DNA of 64,000 nt from Pseudoflavonifractor phocaeensis (GCF_021531815.1 NZ_JADYUM010000001.1:186001-250000), one strand, 5' to 3'; shown: positions 23,630 through 32,739, counted from the first letter of the stretch. Translations and numbers: made by a program. The notes: generated from the sequence alone by a model not told the origin.

Positions 23630-23680
23630 CAGCAAAAAACAGCCTGCCGTGAACATCATTCACGGCAGGCTGTTTTGCTG
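23630..23680. terminator. Bidirectional terminator after the Na/Pi gene
   Basis: AACAGCCTGCCGTGAA pairs with TTCACGGCAGGCTGTT around CATCA, extended by A- and T-runs. It lies between convergent genes. Confidence 0.93.
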
Positions 23681-23700
23681 AACTGTAAATGGCCCCGGCC

Positions 23701-24483
23701 TCAGCTTCTTTTCCGCGCCCTGTCCTCCTGGATCAGCAGCTTCAGTGCCTCCACACCCACCTGAATGGCGGCGGACGTATCATGGGACTCCTTCTGGTCC
23801 AGGCCCGCGGCCTCCCGCTCCTGGTTCCAGATCACATGAAAGACCGAGCCGCACCGGACCCGGCGGGCAGCGGCCACGGTGAACAGGGCCGCGGACTCCA
23901 TCTCAGAGGCCAGCACCCCCAGCCGCTTCCACGCCTCCCACTTCTGCTCCAGCTCATAGGACACGGGCATCCGGCCGGGTGAGTGTTGTCCGTAGAAGGA
24001 GTCCTTGCACTGGACCACACCCACATGCCAGGGCTTGCCCAGCCTCTCACAGCCCCGGACCAGGGCGTTGGCCACCTGGTAATCGGGGACCGCGGGCCAC
24101 TCAATGGGGGCGTACTCCCGGCTGGTCCCCTCCATGCGCACCGCGCCGGTGGCCACCACCACGTCGTCGCTCTGGACCTCCAGGGCAATGCCGCCGCAGG
24201 TACCCACCCGGACGAAGGTGTGGACCCCCAGGTTGGCCAATTCCTCCATAGCAATGGAGGCCGAGGGTCCGCCGATCCCGGTGGACACCACGCTCACTTT
24301 TTCCCGCAGAAGTGTCCCGGTCCAGGTCTCATATTCCCGGTTGGTCCGGACATGAACAGGATCGTCAAAATACTGGGCAATGGAGCGGCAGCGCCCGGGG
24401 TCGCCCGGGAGGATGCAGTAATTCCCCACGTCTCCCGGTCCGCACTGGATGTGGAATTGCACCTGCCTGTCTTGTTCCTTCAC
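23701..24483 (-). CDS. udp: Uridine phosphorylase
   Basis: Nucleoside phosphorylase of 260 residues that splits uridine to uracil and ribose-1-phosphate. Family landmarks are the N-terminal [17 protein letters not shown] with phosphate-binding Gly-Asp, VRVGTCGGI, and [14 protein letters not shown] with the ribose-binding Met-Glu. The start is a GTG at 24483, chosen because AAAAGGAGG lies eight bases upstream; a longer frame reaching 24567 has no site and would include the promoter. It is a single-gene unit with its own promoter at 24539-24567. A purine-specific relative is less likely given the motif set. Confidence 0.9.
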   Translation of the reverse strand: MKEQDRQVQFHIQCGPGDVGNYCILPGDPGRCRSIAQYFDDPVHVRTNREYETWTGTLLREKVSVVSTGIGGPSASIAMEELANLGVHTFVRVGTCGGIALEVQSDDVVVATGAVRMEGTSREYAPIEWPAVPDYQVANALVRGCERLGKPWHVGVVQCKDSFYGQHSPGRMPVSYELEQKWEAWKRLGVLASEMESAALFTVAAARRVRCGSVFHVIWNQEREAAGLDQKESHDTSAAIQVGVEALKLLIQEDRARKRS

Positions 24484-24538
24484 AGCGATGTCCTCCTTTT
24501 TCTCCGGCGGGAGCCCCTCCCCCGCCGTTTTTTGTTCT

Positions 24539-24567
24539 ATTATAATGCGTACTGAGCAAAGTCGCAA
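24539..24567 (-). promoter_or_regulatory. Promoter of uridine phosphorylase
   Basis: Minus-strand TTGCGA (24562-24567) and TATAAT (24539-24544) with 17 bp spacing, 56 bp before the GTG start. Confidence 0.65.
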
Positions 24568-24690
24568 GCCTTGAAAGTCAAGGCCTGCAGGGAATACTCT
24601 GTTTCACACCGGGGAAGCTTCCGGGACAGCATTGCTTGTTTTCTCTCCTTCGCCAGATATATCACCCCATGTGAGCGGACGGCCTTTTTC

Positions 24691-24719
24691 TTGACCTTTC
24701 TATTATTCTATATTATAAT
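24691..24719 (+). promoter_or_regulatory. Promoter of the exported 227-aa protein gene
   Basis: TTGACC (24691-24696) and TATAAT (24714-24719) with 17 bp spacing in an AT-rich stretch. Between it and the divergent udp promoter there is no gene. Confidence 0.82.
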
Positions 24720-24809
24720 AGGATCGATTTTCTTTTTGTATCATACGCCGCCCGCGCGCCGCTTCGAAAATTGGTACGCGGATATACAGTTCCTCGGGAG
24801 GTGGCCATC

Positions 24810-25493
24810 ATGAGACGACCCGGAACACTCGCCTGCATTTTCTGCCTTTTGGCCGGTCTTCTGATTGGCGGTATCCTGCCCATGCCCTGGGACCGTGACG
24901 CGGTCCCGGCCTCCGGCTCCATTCTCACTACCCCCACTTCTTCCTCCTGCGCTGAAAGCGCCGACTCCTCCACGGTTCTGGATACTCAGGACAACTTTCC
25001 TCTGCTGGACACCGCCTGCTACCTGCTTCACGTGATGAAAAACCGTGATTACGAGGCGCTGGCCAGCCTGGTCCATCCCCAGCGGGGCGTCACGTTCACC
25101 CCCTACTCCACCGTGGATTTCGACACCGATCTGACCTTCACGCCGGACCAGATCCAGAATATGGACGAGGACAAAACCGTCTATACCTGGGGGATCACAG
25201 ACGGCCGGGGCAGTCTGATCAACATGACCATGGAGCAATATTTCGCCGCCTACGTGTTCAATACGGACTACACCCAGGCCTCCCAGATCGGCGTGGACCG
25301 GATCATCATGAGCGGAAACGCGCTGGAAAACCTGACGGACGCCTATCCCGGATGCCGGTTCGTGGATTTCTGTTGTCCCGGCACCGATCCCGCTTATCAG
25401 GGGATCGATTGGTATTCTCTGAAGCTGGTTTTTGCCCCGATGGAAAGCCATTGGGCACTGGTGGGCATCATCCATGGGCAGTGGACCGTTTAA
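24810..25493 (+). CDS. Membrane-anchored extracytoplasmic protein of unknown function
   Basis: A 227-residue protein. Residues 8-26 (TLACIFCLLAGLLIGGILP) form a signal anchor; there is no lipobox Cys. A Ser/Thr-rich linker to about residue 55 follows. The folded part resembles uncharacterised exported Firmicute proteins with a DYEALASLVHP motif, then FTPYSTVDF, GIDWYSLKLVF and the C-terminal LVGIIHGQWTV. These conserved aromatic blocks suggest a ligand-binding or NTF2-like domain. GGGAGGTGG precedes the ATG at 24810. It has its own promoter and a terminator-like hairpin, so it is a single-gene unit before trkA. Function unknown. Confidence 0.8.
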   Translation: MRRPGTLACIFCLLAGLLIGGILPMPWDRDAVPASGSILTTPTSSSCAESADSSTVLDTQDNFPLLDTACYLLHVMKNRDYEALASLVHPQRGVTFTPYSTVDFDTDLTFTPDQIQNMDEDKTVYTWGITDGRGSLINMTMEQYFAAYVFNTDYTQASQIGVDRIIMSGNALENLTDAYPGCRFVDFCCPGTDPAYQGIDWYSLKLVFAPMESHWALVGIIHGQWTV

Positions 25494-25507
25494 CGGCGGA
25501 TCTCCGA

Positions 25508-25546
25508 TGCGTCCTACCCAAGTCCGCCTTGGGTGGGGCGTATTTT
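25508..25546 (+). terminator. Terminator after the 227-aa protein gene
   Basis: CGTCCTACCCAAG (25510-25522) pairs with CTTGGGTGGGGCG (25528-25540), allowing G-T pairs, then TATTTT follows. It separates this gene from trkA. Confidence 0.68.
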
Positions 25547-25578
25547 CCTGATTTCACACTTTGAAAGGGTGCTCTGAC

Positions 25579-26976
25579 ATGAAAATCGTCATCGTGGGCA
25601 GCGGCAAGGTAGGCTATTCCCTGGCGGAACAGCTGGTCCGTGAGAATCACGACATCACTGTGGTGGACGTCCGGGAGGAATCCCTGCGCCGCGCCTCCGA
25701 CAGTCTGGACATCATGGTGGTCCGGGGCAACGGCGTATCCGCCGGCGTTCTGCGGGAAGCGGGCGCTGACAGCGCCGACCTGCTGGTGGCCGCCACCAAC
25801 TCAGACGAAGTCAACATGGTCTGCTGCCTCACCGCCAAGAATCTGGGCACCAAGTACACCATCGCCCGGATCCGAAATCCCGAATATACCGCCAGCCTGG
25901 CCGAGCTGCGGCGGAACCTGAAGATCGACACCGTCATCAACCCGGAGAGCGCCACCGCCGTGGAGATCTCCCGGCTGCTCCGCTTCCCCTCTGCCGCCAA
26001 TATTGAGACCTTCTGCCGGGGCCGTGTGGAGCTCATGGGCTTCCGCCTCCAGGAAGGGGACTTTCTGGTGGGCAAGCCCCTCCACTCCCTGTCGGGACAG
26101 ATCAAAAAGCTGTCCCTGCTGTTCTGCGCTGTGGAGCGGGGCGGAGAGGTGATCATTCCCAACGGCTTCTTTGTCCCCAACGTGGGCGACAAGCTGTACC
26201 TCATCGGCCGCCCGGACAGCCTGGACCAGTTCTTCCGCATCCTGGGCCGCTACGCCCGCAAGGTGAAGCAGGTGTTTCTGGTGGGCGGCGGCAAGATCTC
26301 CATGTACCTGGCCGCCATTCTGGACCGCTCCGGGGTCAAGCTGAAGATCACGGAACTGGATGAAAAACGCTGCCGCCAGATCAGCGAGCGCTTTCCCCAG
26401 GCCATGGTCATCTGCGGCGACGGCACCGACCAGGAGCTGCTGGAGTCGGAAAACCTCTCCTCCTGCGACGCCTTCGTGGCCCTCACCGACCGGGACGAGG
26501 ACAACCTTATCATCTCCCTGTACGCCATGCAGCAGGGCATCCCCAAGGTCATCACCAAGTGCAACCGGGAGAATTACGCCGGTATCGCCCGCTCTGTGGG
26601 CCTGGACAGCGTCATCTCCCCCAAATTCATCACCGCCTCCCACATCCTGCGGCTGGTGCGCGGCATGCAGAACTCCCAGGGCAGCGTGATGAACTCCTTC
26701 CACCGGATCGCCGGCGGCGCCGCCGAGGCCATGGAGTTCACGGTCAGCGCCTCCACCCGCCATCTGGGCACTCCTCTGCGGGACCTGTCCCTCCGCCACG
26801 GAGTGCTGCTCGCCGTCATCGTCCGGGATCAGGAGATCATCATTCCCGAGGGTTCTTCCACCCTCCAGACGGGGGACCGGGTCATCATCATCTCCCGGAA
26901 CAGCGGGATCACCGATCTGAATGACATCTATACCCAGGATAAGACCGCTCCCAACGCGGCGGGAGGGCCTCAATGA
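25579..26976 (+). CDS. trkA: Trk potassium uptake regulatory protein TrkA
   Basis: Cytoplasmic nucleotide-gated subunit of the Trk K+ channel, 465 residues. It has two tandem RCK units. The first Rossmann fold starts KIVIVGSGKVGYSLAEQL, the second has QVFLVGGGKISMYLAAIL near residue 230; each is followed by a TrkA_C domain. NAD(H) or ATP binding is expected from the family. The ATG at 25579 is preferred since it follows AAAGGG and directly begins the first strand; an ATG six codons earlier adds an unlikely N-terminus. The stop overlaps the trkH start by 4 bp (ATGA), so the two are translationally coupled. Confidence 0.95.
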   Translation: MKIVIVGSGKVGYSLAEQLVRENHDITVVDVREESLRRASDSLDIMVVRGNGVSAGVLREAGADSADLLVAATNSDEVNMVCCLTAKNLGTKYTIARIRNPEYTASLAELRRNLKIDTVINPESATAVEISRLLRFPSAANIETFCRGRVELMGFRLQEGDFLVGKPLHSLSGQIKKLSLLFCAVERGGEVIIPNGFFVPNVGDKLYLIGRPDSLDQFFRILGRYARKVKQVFLVGGGKISMYLAAILDRSGVKLKITELDEKRCRQISERFPQAMVICGDGTDQELLESENLSSCDAFVALTDRDEDNLIISLYAMQQGIPKVITKCNRENYAGIARSVGLDSVISPKFITASHILRLVRGMQNSQGSVMNSFHRIAGGAAEAMEFTVSASTRHLGTPLRDLSLRHGVLLAVIVRDQEIIIPEGSSTLQTGDRVIIISRNSGITDLNDIYTQDKTAPNAAGGPQ

Positions 26977-28409
26977 ATCTGAAGCTGGTCTTTAAGGTAG
27001 TGGGCCGCATCCTCCAGATCGAGGCCGTGGCCATGGTCCTCCCCCTGGCAGTCGCGCTGGTATACCGGGAAGACCCCGCTCCCTTTCTGTGGAGCATCGC
27101 CGCCGTGGCGGTGGCAGGGACCCTTCTGTCCGCCACTCCCTCCAGACAGCACTTCTACATCCGGGAGGGCTTCGCCGCCGTGGGCCTGATCTGGCTCATC
27201 ACCGGCCTGGTGGGCGCCCTGCCCTTCTGGTTCTCCGGCCAGTTCGCCTCCTTCGTAGACTGCGTCTTTGAATCCTGCTCCGGCTTTACCACCACCGGAG
27301 CCTCCATCCTCACCGACATTGAGGCTCTGCCCAAGGGCATCCTGTTCTGGCGCTCCTTCACCCACTGGCTGGGGGGCATGGGCGTGCTGGTGCTGGCCAC
27401 CGCCGTCATCCCCTCCATGGGCATCCGCTCCCACTACCTGACCCAGGCCGAAAGCCCCGGACCTGTTTTCTCCAAGCTGGTGCCCAAGCAGTCCCAGAGC
27501 TCCAAGATCCTATACAGCATCTACTGCGCCCTTACCCTGGCCGAAGTAGCCTGCCTCAAGCTGGCTGGAATGCCCCTGTATGACTCCTTTATCCACGCCT
27601 TCGGCACCGCCGGTACCGGCGGCTTCTCCAACCGGAATGCCAGCGTGGGCGCCTACGGCAGCTTCGCCATCGACATGATCATTGCCGTCTTTATTCTGCT
27701 GTTCTCCCTGAACTTCGCAGTACATTTCCTGCTGCTCACCAGGCGGTTCAAGGAGGCCCTGCAAAGCGACGAGCTGCGGTTTTTCTTCCTGGTTGTGGCG
27801 GCGGCCACGGCGGTCATTGCCATCAACATCTACCCCATCTATTCCAATCTGCTGGAGACGTTCCAATACGCCTTTTTCCAGGTGTGCTCCATCATCTCCA
27901 CCACCGGCTACTCCACCACCGACTGGTCTTACTGGCCCAACTTCTCCCATGCAGTATTGGTGCTGCTTATGTTCTGTGGGGCCTGCGCCGGCTCCACCGG
28001 CGGCGGCATGAAGTGTTCCCGGGTCCTGATCCTGCTCCGTTCTATCCGGCGGGAGGTCCACCGCATCATTCATCCCCGGTCCGTGGAGGTCATCAAGCTG
28101 GATGGCAAGGTGACGGATGAGGAAACGGTCCGCTCCGTTCTGATTTTCGTGGGCTGCTACCTCCTCATCGTCCTGTCCGCCGCCCTGGTGATCTCCCTGG
28201 ACAACTTCTCTTTCACCGTTTCCTTCACCTCCGCCCTCACTTGCGTCAGCAACGTGGGTCCCGGTCTGGAAGTAGTAGGCCCCGCAGGGAATTTCGCCGC
28301 TTTCTCCCCCTTGTCCAAGCTGGTCATGTCCCTGTGCATGATCATCGGACGTCTGGAGATCTTCCCCGTTCTGGTCCTGTTCAGCCGGGCTACCTGGCGC
28401 CGCGCCTGA
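26973..28409 (+). CDS. trkH: Trk potassium uptake channel TrkH
   Basis: K+-translocating membrane subunit of 478 residues with four pore repeats in the TrkH/KtrB fold. Selectivity-filter-like glycines are seen in SGFTTTGASILTD, FGTAGTGGFSNRNA, ISTTGYSTTDW and TCVSNVGPGLEVVG. The GACAGSTGGGMKCSRVLIL gating loop between the last repeats is typical. It is coupled to trkA by a 4-bp overlap and ends at a strong hairpin at 28452-28491. A second, KtrAB-type system lies at 56.7-58.8 kb. Confidence 0.95.
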   Translation: MNLKLVFKVVGRILQIEAVAMVLPLAVALVYREDPAPFLWSIAAVAVAGTLLSATPSRQHFYIREGFAAVGLIWLITGLVGALPFWFSGQFASFVDCVFESCSGFTTTGASILTDIEALPKGILFWRSFTHWLGGMGVLVLATAVIPSMGIRSHYLTQAESPGPVFSKLVPKQSQSSKILYSIYCALTLAEVACLKLAGMPLYDSFIHAFGTAGTGGFSNRNASVGAYGSFAIDMIIAVFILLFSLNFAVHFLLLTRRFKEALQSDELRFFFLVVAAATAVIAINIYPIYSNLLETFQYAFFQVCSIISTTGYSTTDWSYWPNFSHAVLVLLMFCGACAGSTGGGMKCSRVLILLRSIRREVHRIIHPRSVEVIKLDGKVTDEETVRSVLIFVGCYLLIVLSAALVISLDNFSFTVSFTSALTCVSNVGPGLEVVGPAGNFAAFSPLSKLVMSLCMIIGRLEIFPVLVLFSRATWRRA

Positions 28410-28451
28410 TCCGGCTGAAACGCCGCCATTCATCTTAGTGAAGCACTATTT

Positions 28452-28491
28452 GAAAGCAAGCTCCCCTAGGCCGGAGCTTGCTTTATTTTTT
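28452..28491 (+). terminator. Terminator after trkAH
   Basis: AAAGCAAGCTCC pairs with GGAGCTTGCTTT and is followed by ATTTTTT. Confidence 0.9.
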
Positions 28492-28525
28492 ATGGCATTA
28501 TGGTAAACTCTCATAAATTCCTCTC

Positions 28526-28553
28526 TTGCATTTTCCAGATTGTGTGTTAAAAT
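28526..28553 (+). promoter_or_regulatory. Candidate promoter of hppA
   Basis: TTGCAT (28526-28531) and TAAAAT (28548-28553) with 16 bp spacing, about 80 bp before the start. It follows the trkH terminator, so hppA seems to be separately expressed. Confidence 0.55.
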
Positions 28554-28631
28554 ACTACCATAACTTTATCCTTGACCTGCTTTGGAGCTCCTGAAGCAAG
28601 TCCTTGATGTGTTAAAGGAGTGTGCAAGACT

Positions 28632-30734
28632 GTGAGCAACATGTTTTGGATCGGATTAGTGGGTGCCTTGGCAGCACTGCTTTTCGCTGGATTGCAGCGG
28701 AAAAAGGTGCTGTCTTTTTCCGAAGGCAACGACACCATGAAGAAGATCGCCTCCGCCATCCGGCAGGGCGCCAACGCCTACCTGAAGCACCAGTATGCGA
28801 CGGTGGCCAAGGTCTTCTTTGTGGTGTTTTTGATCCTTCTGGCCCTGGCCGCCTTCCATTTCCTGGATAACTGGTTTATCCCCTTCGCCTTTGTCACCGG
28901 CGGCGTGTATTCCGCCCTGGCCGGCTTCGTGGGCATGAAGATCGCCACCTCCGCCAACGCCCGTACTGCCCAGGCCGCCAGCGAGAGCCTGAACAAGGGC
29001 CTGAACGTGGCCTTCTCCTCCGGCGCGGTCATGGGCTTCACCGTGGTGGGCCTGGGCCTGCTGGACATCTCCGTCTGGTTCCACATTCTGAAGTACATCG
29101 CCGGTTATGACGCCCCCAAGATTGCCCAGACCATGGTCATGTTCGGCATGGGCGCCTCCTTCATGGCCCTGTTTGCCCGTGTGGGCGGCGGCATCTTTAC
29201 CAAAGCCGCCGACGTGGGCGCCGACCTGGTGGGCAAGGTGGAGGCCGGCATCCCTGAGGACGACCCCCGCAACCCCGCCACCATCGCTGACAACGTGGGC
29301 GACAACGTGGGTGACGTGGCCGGCATGGGCGCCGACCTGTACGAGTCCTATGTAGGTTCCATTCTGGCCACCTTCGCCTTGGGCGTGGCCGCCTACCCCG
29401 GAAAGGAATGGGGCGCCATGCTGCTGCCCATCGCCCTGGCTGTGGTGGGTATCCTGTGCTCCATCTTCGGCTCCTTCCTGATCAAGACAAAGGAGGGCGC
29501 CTCCCAGCGGGAGCTGCTGGGCACCCTGCGCAAAGGCACCTATACCGCCGCCGTTCTGGCCGCGGTCATCGCCGCCCCCCTGACTTACTTCATCCTGGGT
29601 AACTGGGGCGTGTACATCGCCATCCTCTGCGGTCTGGCCGGCGGCTGTGCCATCGGCTACTTCACCGAGTACTACACCTCCGACACCTACAAGCCCACCC
29701 AGGGCCTGGCCGACTCCACTGAGACCGGCGCCGCCACCACCATCATCGGCGGCCTGTCCCTGGGCATGCTGTCCACCATCGCCCCCATCCTCATCGTGGG
29801 TGCCGCCGTGGTGATCTCCTTCCTGGCCGCCGGCGGTTCCATGACCACCGCCGCCGCCAACTACACCGACCTGTTCTCCAAGGGCCTCTACGGCATCGGC
29901 ATTGCCGCCGTAGGCATGCTGTCCACCCTGGGCATCACCCTGGCCACTGACGCCTACGGCCCCGTGGCCGACAACGCCGGCGGCATCGCTGAGATGTCCG
30001 GTCTGGGCGAGGAGGTCCGGGAGCGCACCGACGCCCTGGACTCCCTGGGCAACACCACCGCCGCCACCGGCAAGGGCTTCGCCATCGGCTCCGCCGCCCT
30101 CACCGCCCTGGCCCTGCTGGTCAGCTATGTGGATATCGTCAAGGGCAAGATGGACCACGCCCCCGACCTCTCTCTCACCAACCCCGCCGTCCTGGTGGGC
30201 CTGTTCATCGGTGCCATGCTCACCTTCGTATTTGCCGCCTTCACCATGAGCGCGGTCCAGCGTGCCGCACAGTCCATCGTGGTGGAGGTCCGCCGCCAGT
30301 TCCGTGAGATCGCCGGCATCATGGAGGGCACCACCGATCCCGACTACGCTTCCTGCGTCGGCCTGTGCACCAAGGGCGCCCTGCATGAAATGGTAAAGCC
30401 CTCCCTGCTGGCCATCATCGTCCCCATCCTCACTGGCCTGGTTCTGTCTGTGGAGGGCGTAGTCGGACTGCTGGGCGGCGTGTCTGTCACCGGCTTCGCC
30501 ATGGCCGTCTTTATGTCCAACGCCGGCGGCGCCTGGGATAACGCCAAGAAGTACATCGAGGCCGGCCATCACGGCGGCAAGGGTTCTGAGTGCCACAAGG
30601 CCGCCGTCATCGGCGACACCGTGGGCGACCCCTTCAAGGATACCTCCGGCCCCTCTCTGAACATCCTCATCAAGCTGGTATCCACCGTTTCCATCGTCTT
30701 CTCCGGTCTGATTGTCAATTTCCATCTGCTGTAA
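28632..30734 (+). CDS. hppA: K+-dependent membrane-bound ion-pumping pyrophosphatase
   Basis: Integral membrane pyrophosphatase of about 700 residues with 15-16 membrane segments; hydrolyses PPi and pumps H+ or Na+. The substrate site reads [35 protein letters not shown] (in short: [13 protein letters not shown], then [17 protein letters not shown]). The motif [10 protein letters not shown] has Ala at the position that is Lys in K+-independent enzymes, so this is the K+-dependent class. Whether Na+ or H+ is pumped cannot be read with confidence. GTG at 28632 is preferred, 11 bases after AAAGGAG; a GTG at 28620 abuts that site and an ATG at 28641 is too far. It follows trkAH. Confidence 0.95.
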   Translation: MSNMFWIGLVGALAALLFAGLQRKKVLSFSEGNDTMKKIASAIRQGANAYLKHQYATVAKVFFVVFLILLALAAFHFLDNWFIPFAFVTGGVYSALAGFVGMKIATSANARTAQAASESLNKGLNVAFSSGAVMGFTVVGLGLLDISVWFHILKYIAGYDAPKIAQTMVMFGMGASFMALFARVGGGIFTKAADVGADLVGKVEAGIPEDDPRNPATIADNVGDNVGDVAGMGADLYESYVGSILATFALGVAAYPGKEWGAMLLPIALAVVGILCSIFGSFLIKTKEGASQRELLGTLRKGTYTAAVLAAVIAAPLTYFILGNWGVYIAILCGLAGGCAIGYFTEYYTSDTYKPTQGLADSTETGAATTIIGGLSLGMLSTIAPILIVGAAVVISFLAAGGSMTTAAANYTDLFSKGLYGIGIAAVGMLSTLGITLATDAYGPVADNAGGIAEMSGLGEEVRERTDALDSLGNTTAATGKGFAIGSAALTALALLVSYVDIVKGKMDHAPDLSLTNPAVLVGLFIGAMLTFVFAAFTMSAVQRAAQSIVVEVRRQFREIAGIMEGTTDPDYASCVGLCTKGALHEMVKPSLLAIIVPILTGLVLSVEGVVGLLGGVSVTGFAMAVFMSNAGGAWDNAKKYIEAGHHGGKGSECHKAAVIGDTVGDPFKDTSGPSLNILIKLVSTVSIVFSGLIVNFHLL

Positions 30735-30753
30735 ATTTTTCAAGTCTTTCTCC

Positions 30754-30800
30754 AAATACCAAATCCGGGGCTGAAATCAGCCCCGGATTTGGTATTTTTG
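30754..30800 (+). terminator. Terminator after hppA
   Basis: AAATACCAAATCCGGGGCTG pairs with CAGCCCCGGATTTGGTATTT around AAAT, a long perfect stem with a T-run. Confidence 0.94.
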
Positions 30801-30803
30801 GTA

Positions 30804-30849
30804 TTTTCGACCCGATGCCCGGAAATTCATGTTAAAATACCGGAAATTC
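30804..30849 (+). promoter_or_regulatory. Operator-like region before the XRE-Spo0A_C operon
   Basis: TTTTCGACC (30804-30812) is the reverse complement of GGTCGAAAA, close to the Spo0A box TGTCGAA. It is followed by two direct CCGGAAATTC repeats (30819-30828 and 30840-30849), exactly 21 bp or two helical turns apart. A perfect TGTCGAA box also lies inside the gene at 30921-30927. The same TTTTCGAC word occurs three times before the paralogous gene at 48120. Confidence 0.6.
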
Positions 30850-30901
30850 GGGCACACATTTCCTCCTTTTTCCATTATTCTATTAGTAAGGGGGGAAAAA
30901 C

Positions 30902-31261
30902 GTGGAATCGAGGCAAATTTTGTCGAAAAATTTAAAAGCCTACAGGACTCTCAAAAAACGGACTCAGCTTGAATTCGCACAGGAGATCGGTATCTCCAAA
31001 TCCACACTTCAGGACATTGAACACGGCAAAAGCCCAACCCTGGACACGGTCCAATGTATCGCGCAGCACTTGGGCATTCCATTATCCATTCTTCTTTCTG
31101 ACGCCATTCCACCCACCCAGCTTGAAATCATCGTTCAGCTGATCCAGGGCTTTGATTGGTTTGCCCAGTGCTCCCAAGAAGCACAGGAGGAACTGCTGAA
31201 TTCCATTCTGAAAGTCAGCCATTCCCTCTCAGTCATTAAGGAAGAACGTGATGATCTATGA
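30902..31261 (+). CDS. XRE-family helix-turn-helix regulator (paralogue of the 48120 gene)
   Basis: A 119-residue regulator with an N-terminal HTH_3 domain (about 7-62: LEFAQEIGISKSTLQDIEHG, PTLDTVQCIAQHLGIPLS) and a helical C-terminal half of unknown role (LIQGFDWFAQCSQEAQEELL). It shares ISKSTLQ, PTLDT and the FLxGxxWxxxxS-like C-terminus with the regulator at 48120-48494, so the two are paralogues. The start is GTG after AAGGGGGG. The stop overlaps the next start by 4 bp (ATGA). The partner gene is a Spo0A effector domain, so this pair probably acts together on DNA. Confidence 0.9.
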   Translation: MESRQILSKNLKAYRTLKKRTQLEFAQEIGISKSTLQDIEHGKSPTLDTVQCIAQHLGIPLSILLSDAIPPTQLEIIVQLIQGFDWFAQCSQEAQEELLNSILKVSHSLSVIKEERDDL

Positions 31262-31572
31262 GCATGAACTGTCATGATACACTGAAACGGCTTGGCATCA
31301 CGCCCAACTACATCGGCTATCATCAGACCATCACAGCGGTGGAGTTGGCCAAGTGTGAACCGGATATGCTGTGTCTGGTCACCAAGAGCCTCTATCCGGA
31401 GGTAGCCAAATCCTATGGAAGCAGCTGGAAAACAGTGGAACGCAACATCCGCTCCGTGGTTTCCATGGCCTGGGAACGAAACCCGGATCTGCTCCGGGAA
31501 TTGGCCGGCTACCCTCTGGACAGCAAGCCCCGGGCCGCCCAGTTTATTGCCATATTGGCCGATCAACCTTGA
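31258..31572 (+). CDS. Stand-alone Spo0A C-terminal DNA-binding domain protein
   Basis: A 104-residue protein that matches almost the whole effector domain of Spo0A and has no receiver domain. Shared features are LGITPNYIGYHQTITAVEL (Spo0A: IGVPAHIKGYLYLREAI), VTKSLYPEVAKSYGSSWKTVERNIR as the recognition helix region, and the C-terminal GYPLDSKPRAAQFIAILAD. Spo0A reads TGTCGAA boxes through this domain; recognition residues around TVERNIR look preserved. Without a receiver it cannot be switched by phosphorelay, so control must come by expression or by partner binding. It is coupled to the XRE gene by a 4-bp overlap. Confidence in the family is high, in function low. Confidence 0.9.
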   Translation: MSMNCHDTLKRLGITPNYIGYHQTITAVELAKCEPDMLCLVTKSLYPEVAKSYGSSWKTVERNIRSVVSMAWERNPDLLRELAGYPLDSKPRAAQFIAILADQP

Positions 31573-31575
31573 GTT

Positions 31576-32454
31576 TTACGCCTCTCCCGCGTACTCAAAA
31601 CTGGCCTGCCGGTCCTCATGGTCAAATACCAGCCGTTCCCCCTCCCAGAAGGTGTACCGGACACGGGCGCACAGGCTCTCCCGTACCACCCGCTCCATGG
31701 TCCCGGAGGCCGGTGCTTTCAGCTCCGCCGGCGCCCGTTCCAGCACCTCTACTTTAAGCCGCAGATCTCCCTGACGAAGGCAAGCGCCTTCCTCCGACCA
31801 TCTCTCCACCCGAACGCGCCGGTAGGTGGCCAAACGCCAGGACTTCCCGGCAAAGCGTACCTCCCCGATACAGCCGGTAAACCCCAGGGGCATCTTTGCC
31901 ACGGACAGCATCAGGCTCCCCCGCTGCCGTTCCTGCCACGTGCACTGGGTCCACAGGTATTTCCCCGGAAACGAGCGTCCCCGGTCCGTCTCAACGTAAC
32001 CGGTCCCGCGATGAAAAAAACAGGAGTTCCCGTTGAATGACACCATACCGTCCACCTGGTGCTCCATACTCAGCACACCGTGGACGCAGGGCAGTCCGGG
32101 AACATACCGGAAGGGCCCCATGATGTCCGATCCCAAGGCGTGAAAGGGACCATATTGCAGGTCCCCCCGCAGGGAAAAGCCCGGCTCCTCCAGCTCCAGG
32201 TGCAGCCCCTCCCGGGAAAACCAGTTGTCCCCCACCCGTACCTGGAATCGGTCGGGCCATGCCCGGAAGGCACTGGCCGGAAAGGTAAACATCCGGCTCT
32301 CTCCCGGCGTCACCACCTGAATGGAGGCGCTCTCCCCCTTTCGGTCCCGGTGATAGGCCGGGATCACCGCGAAGCTGCCCTCCATCCCCTGGTGCTTCAG
32401 GTACCAGCCTTCAAAATAGGGGCCCCGGCCGCCTTTGTCATGGTAATACCACAC
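31576..32454 (-). CDS. Tocopherol-cyclase-like protein
   Basis: A 292-residue soluble beta-rich protein similar to the tocopherol cyclase-like family. The N-terminal KGGRGPYFEGWYLKHQ motif, the DIMGPFRYVPGLPCVHGVLSM block and the GYVETDRGRSFPGKYLWTQC block are its marks. Plant members close the tocopherol ring; bacterial members of anaerobes have no known substrate and tocopherol is not expected here. The start is GTG at 32454 after GAGGGAG. It converges on the Spo0A_C gene with only 3 bp between stops and has no close operon partner. Lipid or quinone-like ligand binding is an inference from fold. Confidence 0.85.
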   Translation of the reverse strand: MWYYHDKGGRGPYFEGWYLKHQGMEGSFAVIPAYHRDRKGESASIQVVTPGESRMFTFPASAFRAWPDRFQVRVGDNWFSREGLHLELEEPGFSLRGDLQYGPFHALGSDIMGPFRYVPGLPCVHGVLSMEHQVDGMVSFNGNSCFFHRGTGYVETDRGRSFPGKYLWTQCTWQERQRGSLMLSVAKMPLGFTGCIGEVRFAGKSWRLATYRRVRVERWSEEGACLRQGDLRLKVEVLERAPAELKAPASGTMERVVRESLCARVRYTFWEGERLVFDHEDRQASFEYAGEA

Positions 32455-32571
32455 CGCGTTCTCCCTCTTCTCTCCCTGTCCGGCGTTCTCCCTCTAGTGT
32501 GCCTCCCTTTCCCCTGATTATTCCTCCCATATCCCTCCCGCGACGGGGCATACTGTGTTGGGGGTGATCAG

Positions 32572-32739
32572 ATGGAAAAGCCGAAATTCCGGGACACGGT
32601 AGAGGACTTGCGGCTCAGTCCCGAGCTGCGGCTGTGTCCTAAATTCGACGCAGTGAGTATCGCAAATTTCCCGGTGGCCTCCCTGGACAAGATGGGCGTC
32701 CGGGTAGCGGACAACTGCGCCGAGGAGCATATCATGTGA
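32572..32739 (+). CDS. Small protein, 55 aa, unknown function
   Basis: A 55-codon gene starting ATG at 32572 after GGGGGTGATC and ending TGA at 32739, followed at once by a strong terminator hairpin. The product starts MEKPKFRDTVEDLRLSPELR, has two Cys (near 22 and 49) and no membrane segment or signal. It stands alone. The combination of ribosome site, open frame and dedicated terminator supports a real gene, but I do not recognise the family. A peptide precursor is possible, yet no modification enzyme is nearby. Confidence 0.6.
   Translation: MEKPKFRDTVEDLRLSPELRLCPKFDAVSIANFPVASLDKMGVRVADNCAEEHIM

Noticed and set aside
28656-30755. 699-codon frame antisense to the pyrophosphatase
   Set aside because: His/Gly/Asp-rich artefact of third-position GC in hppA.
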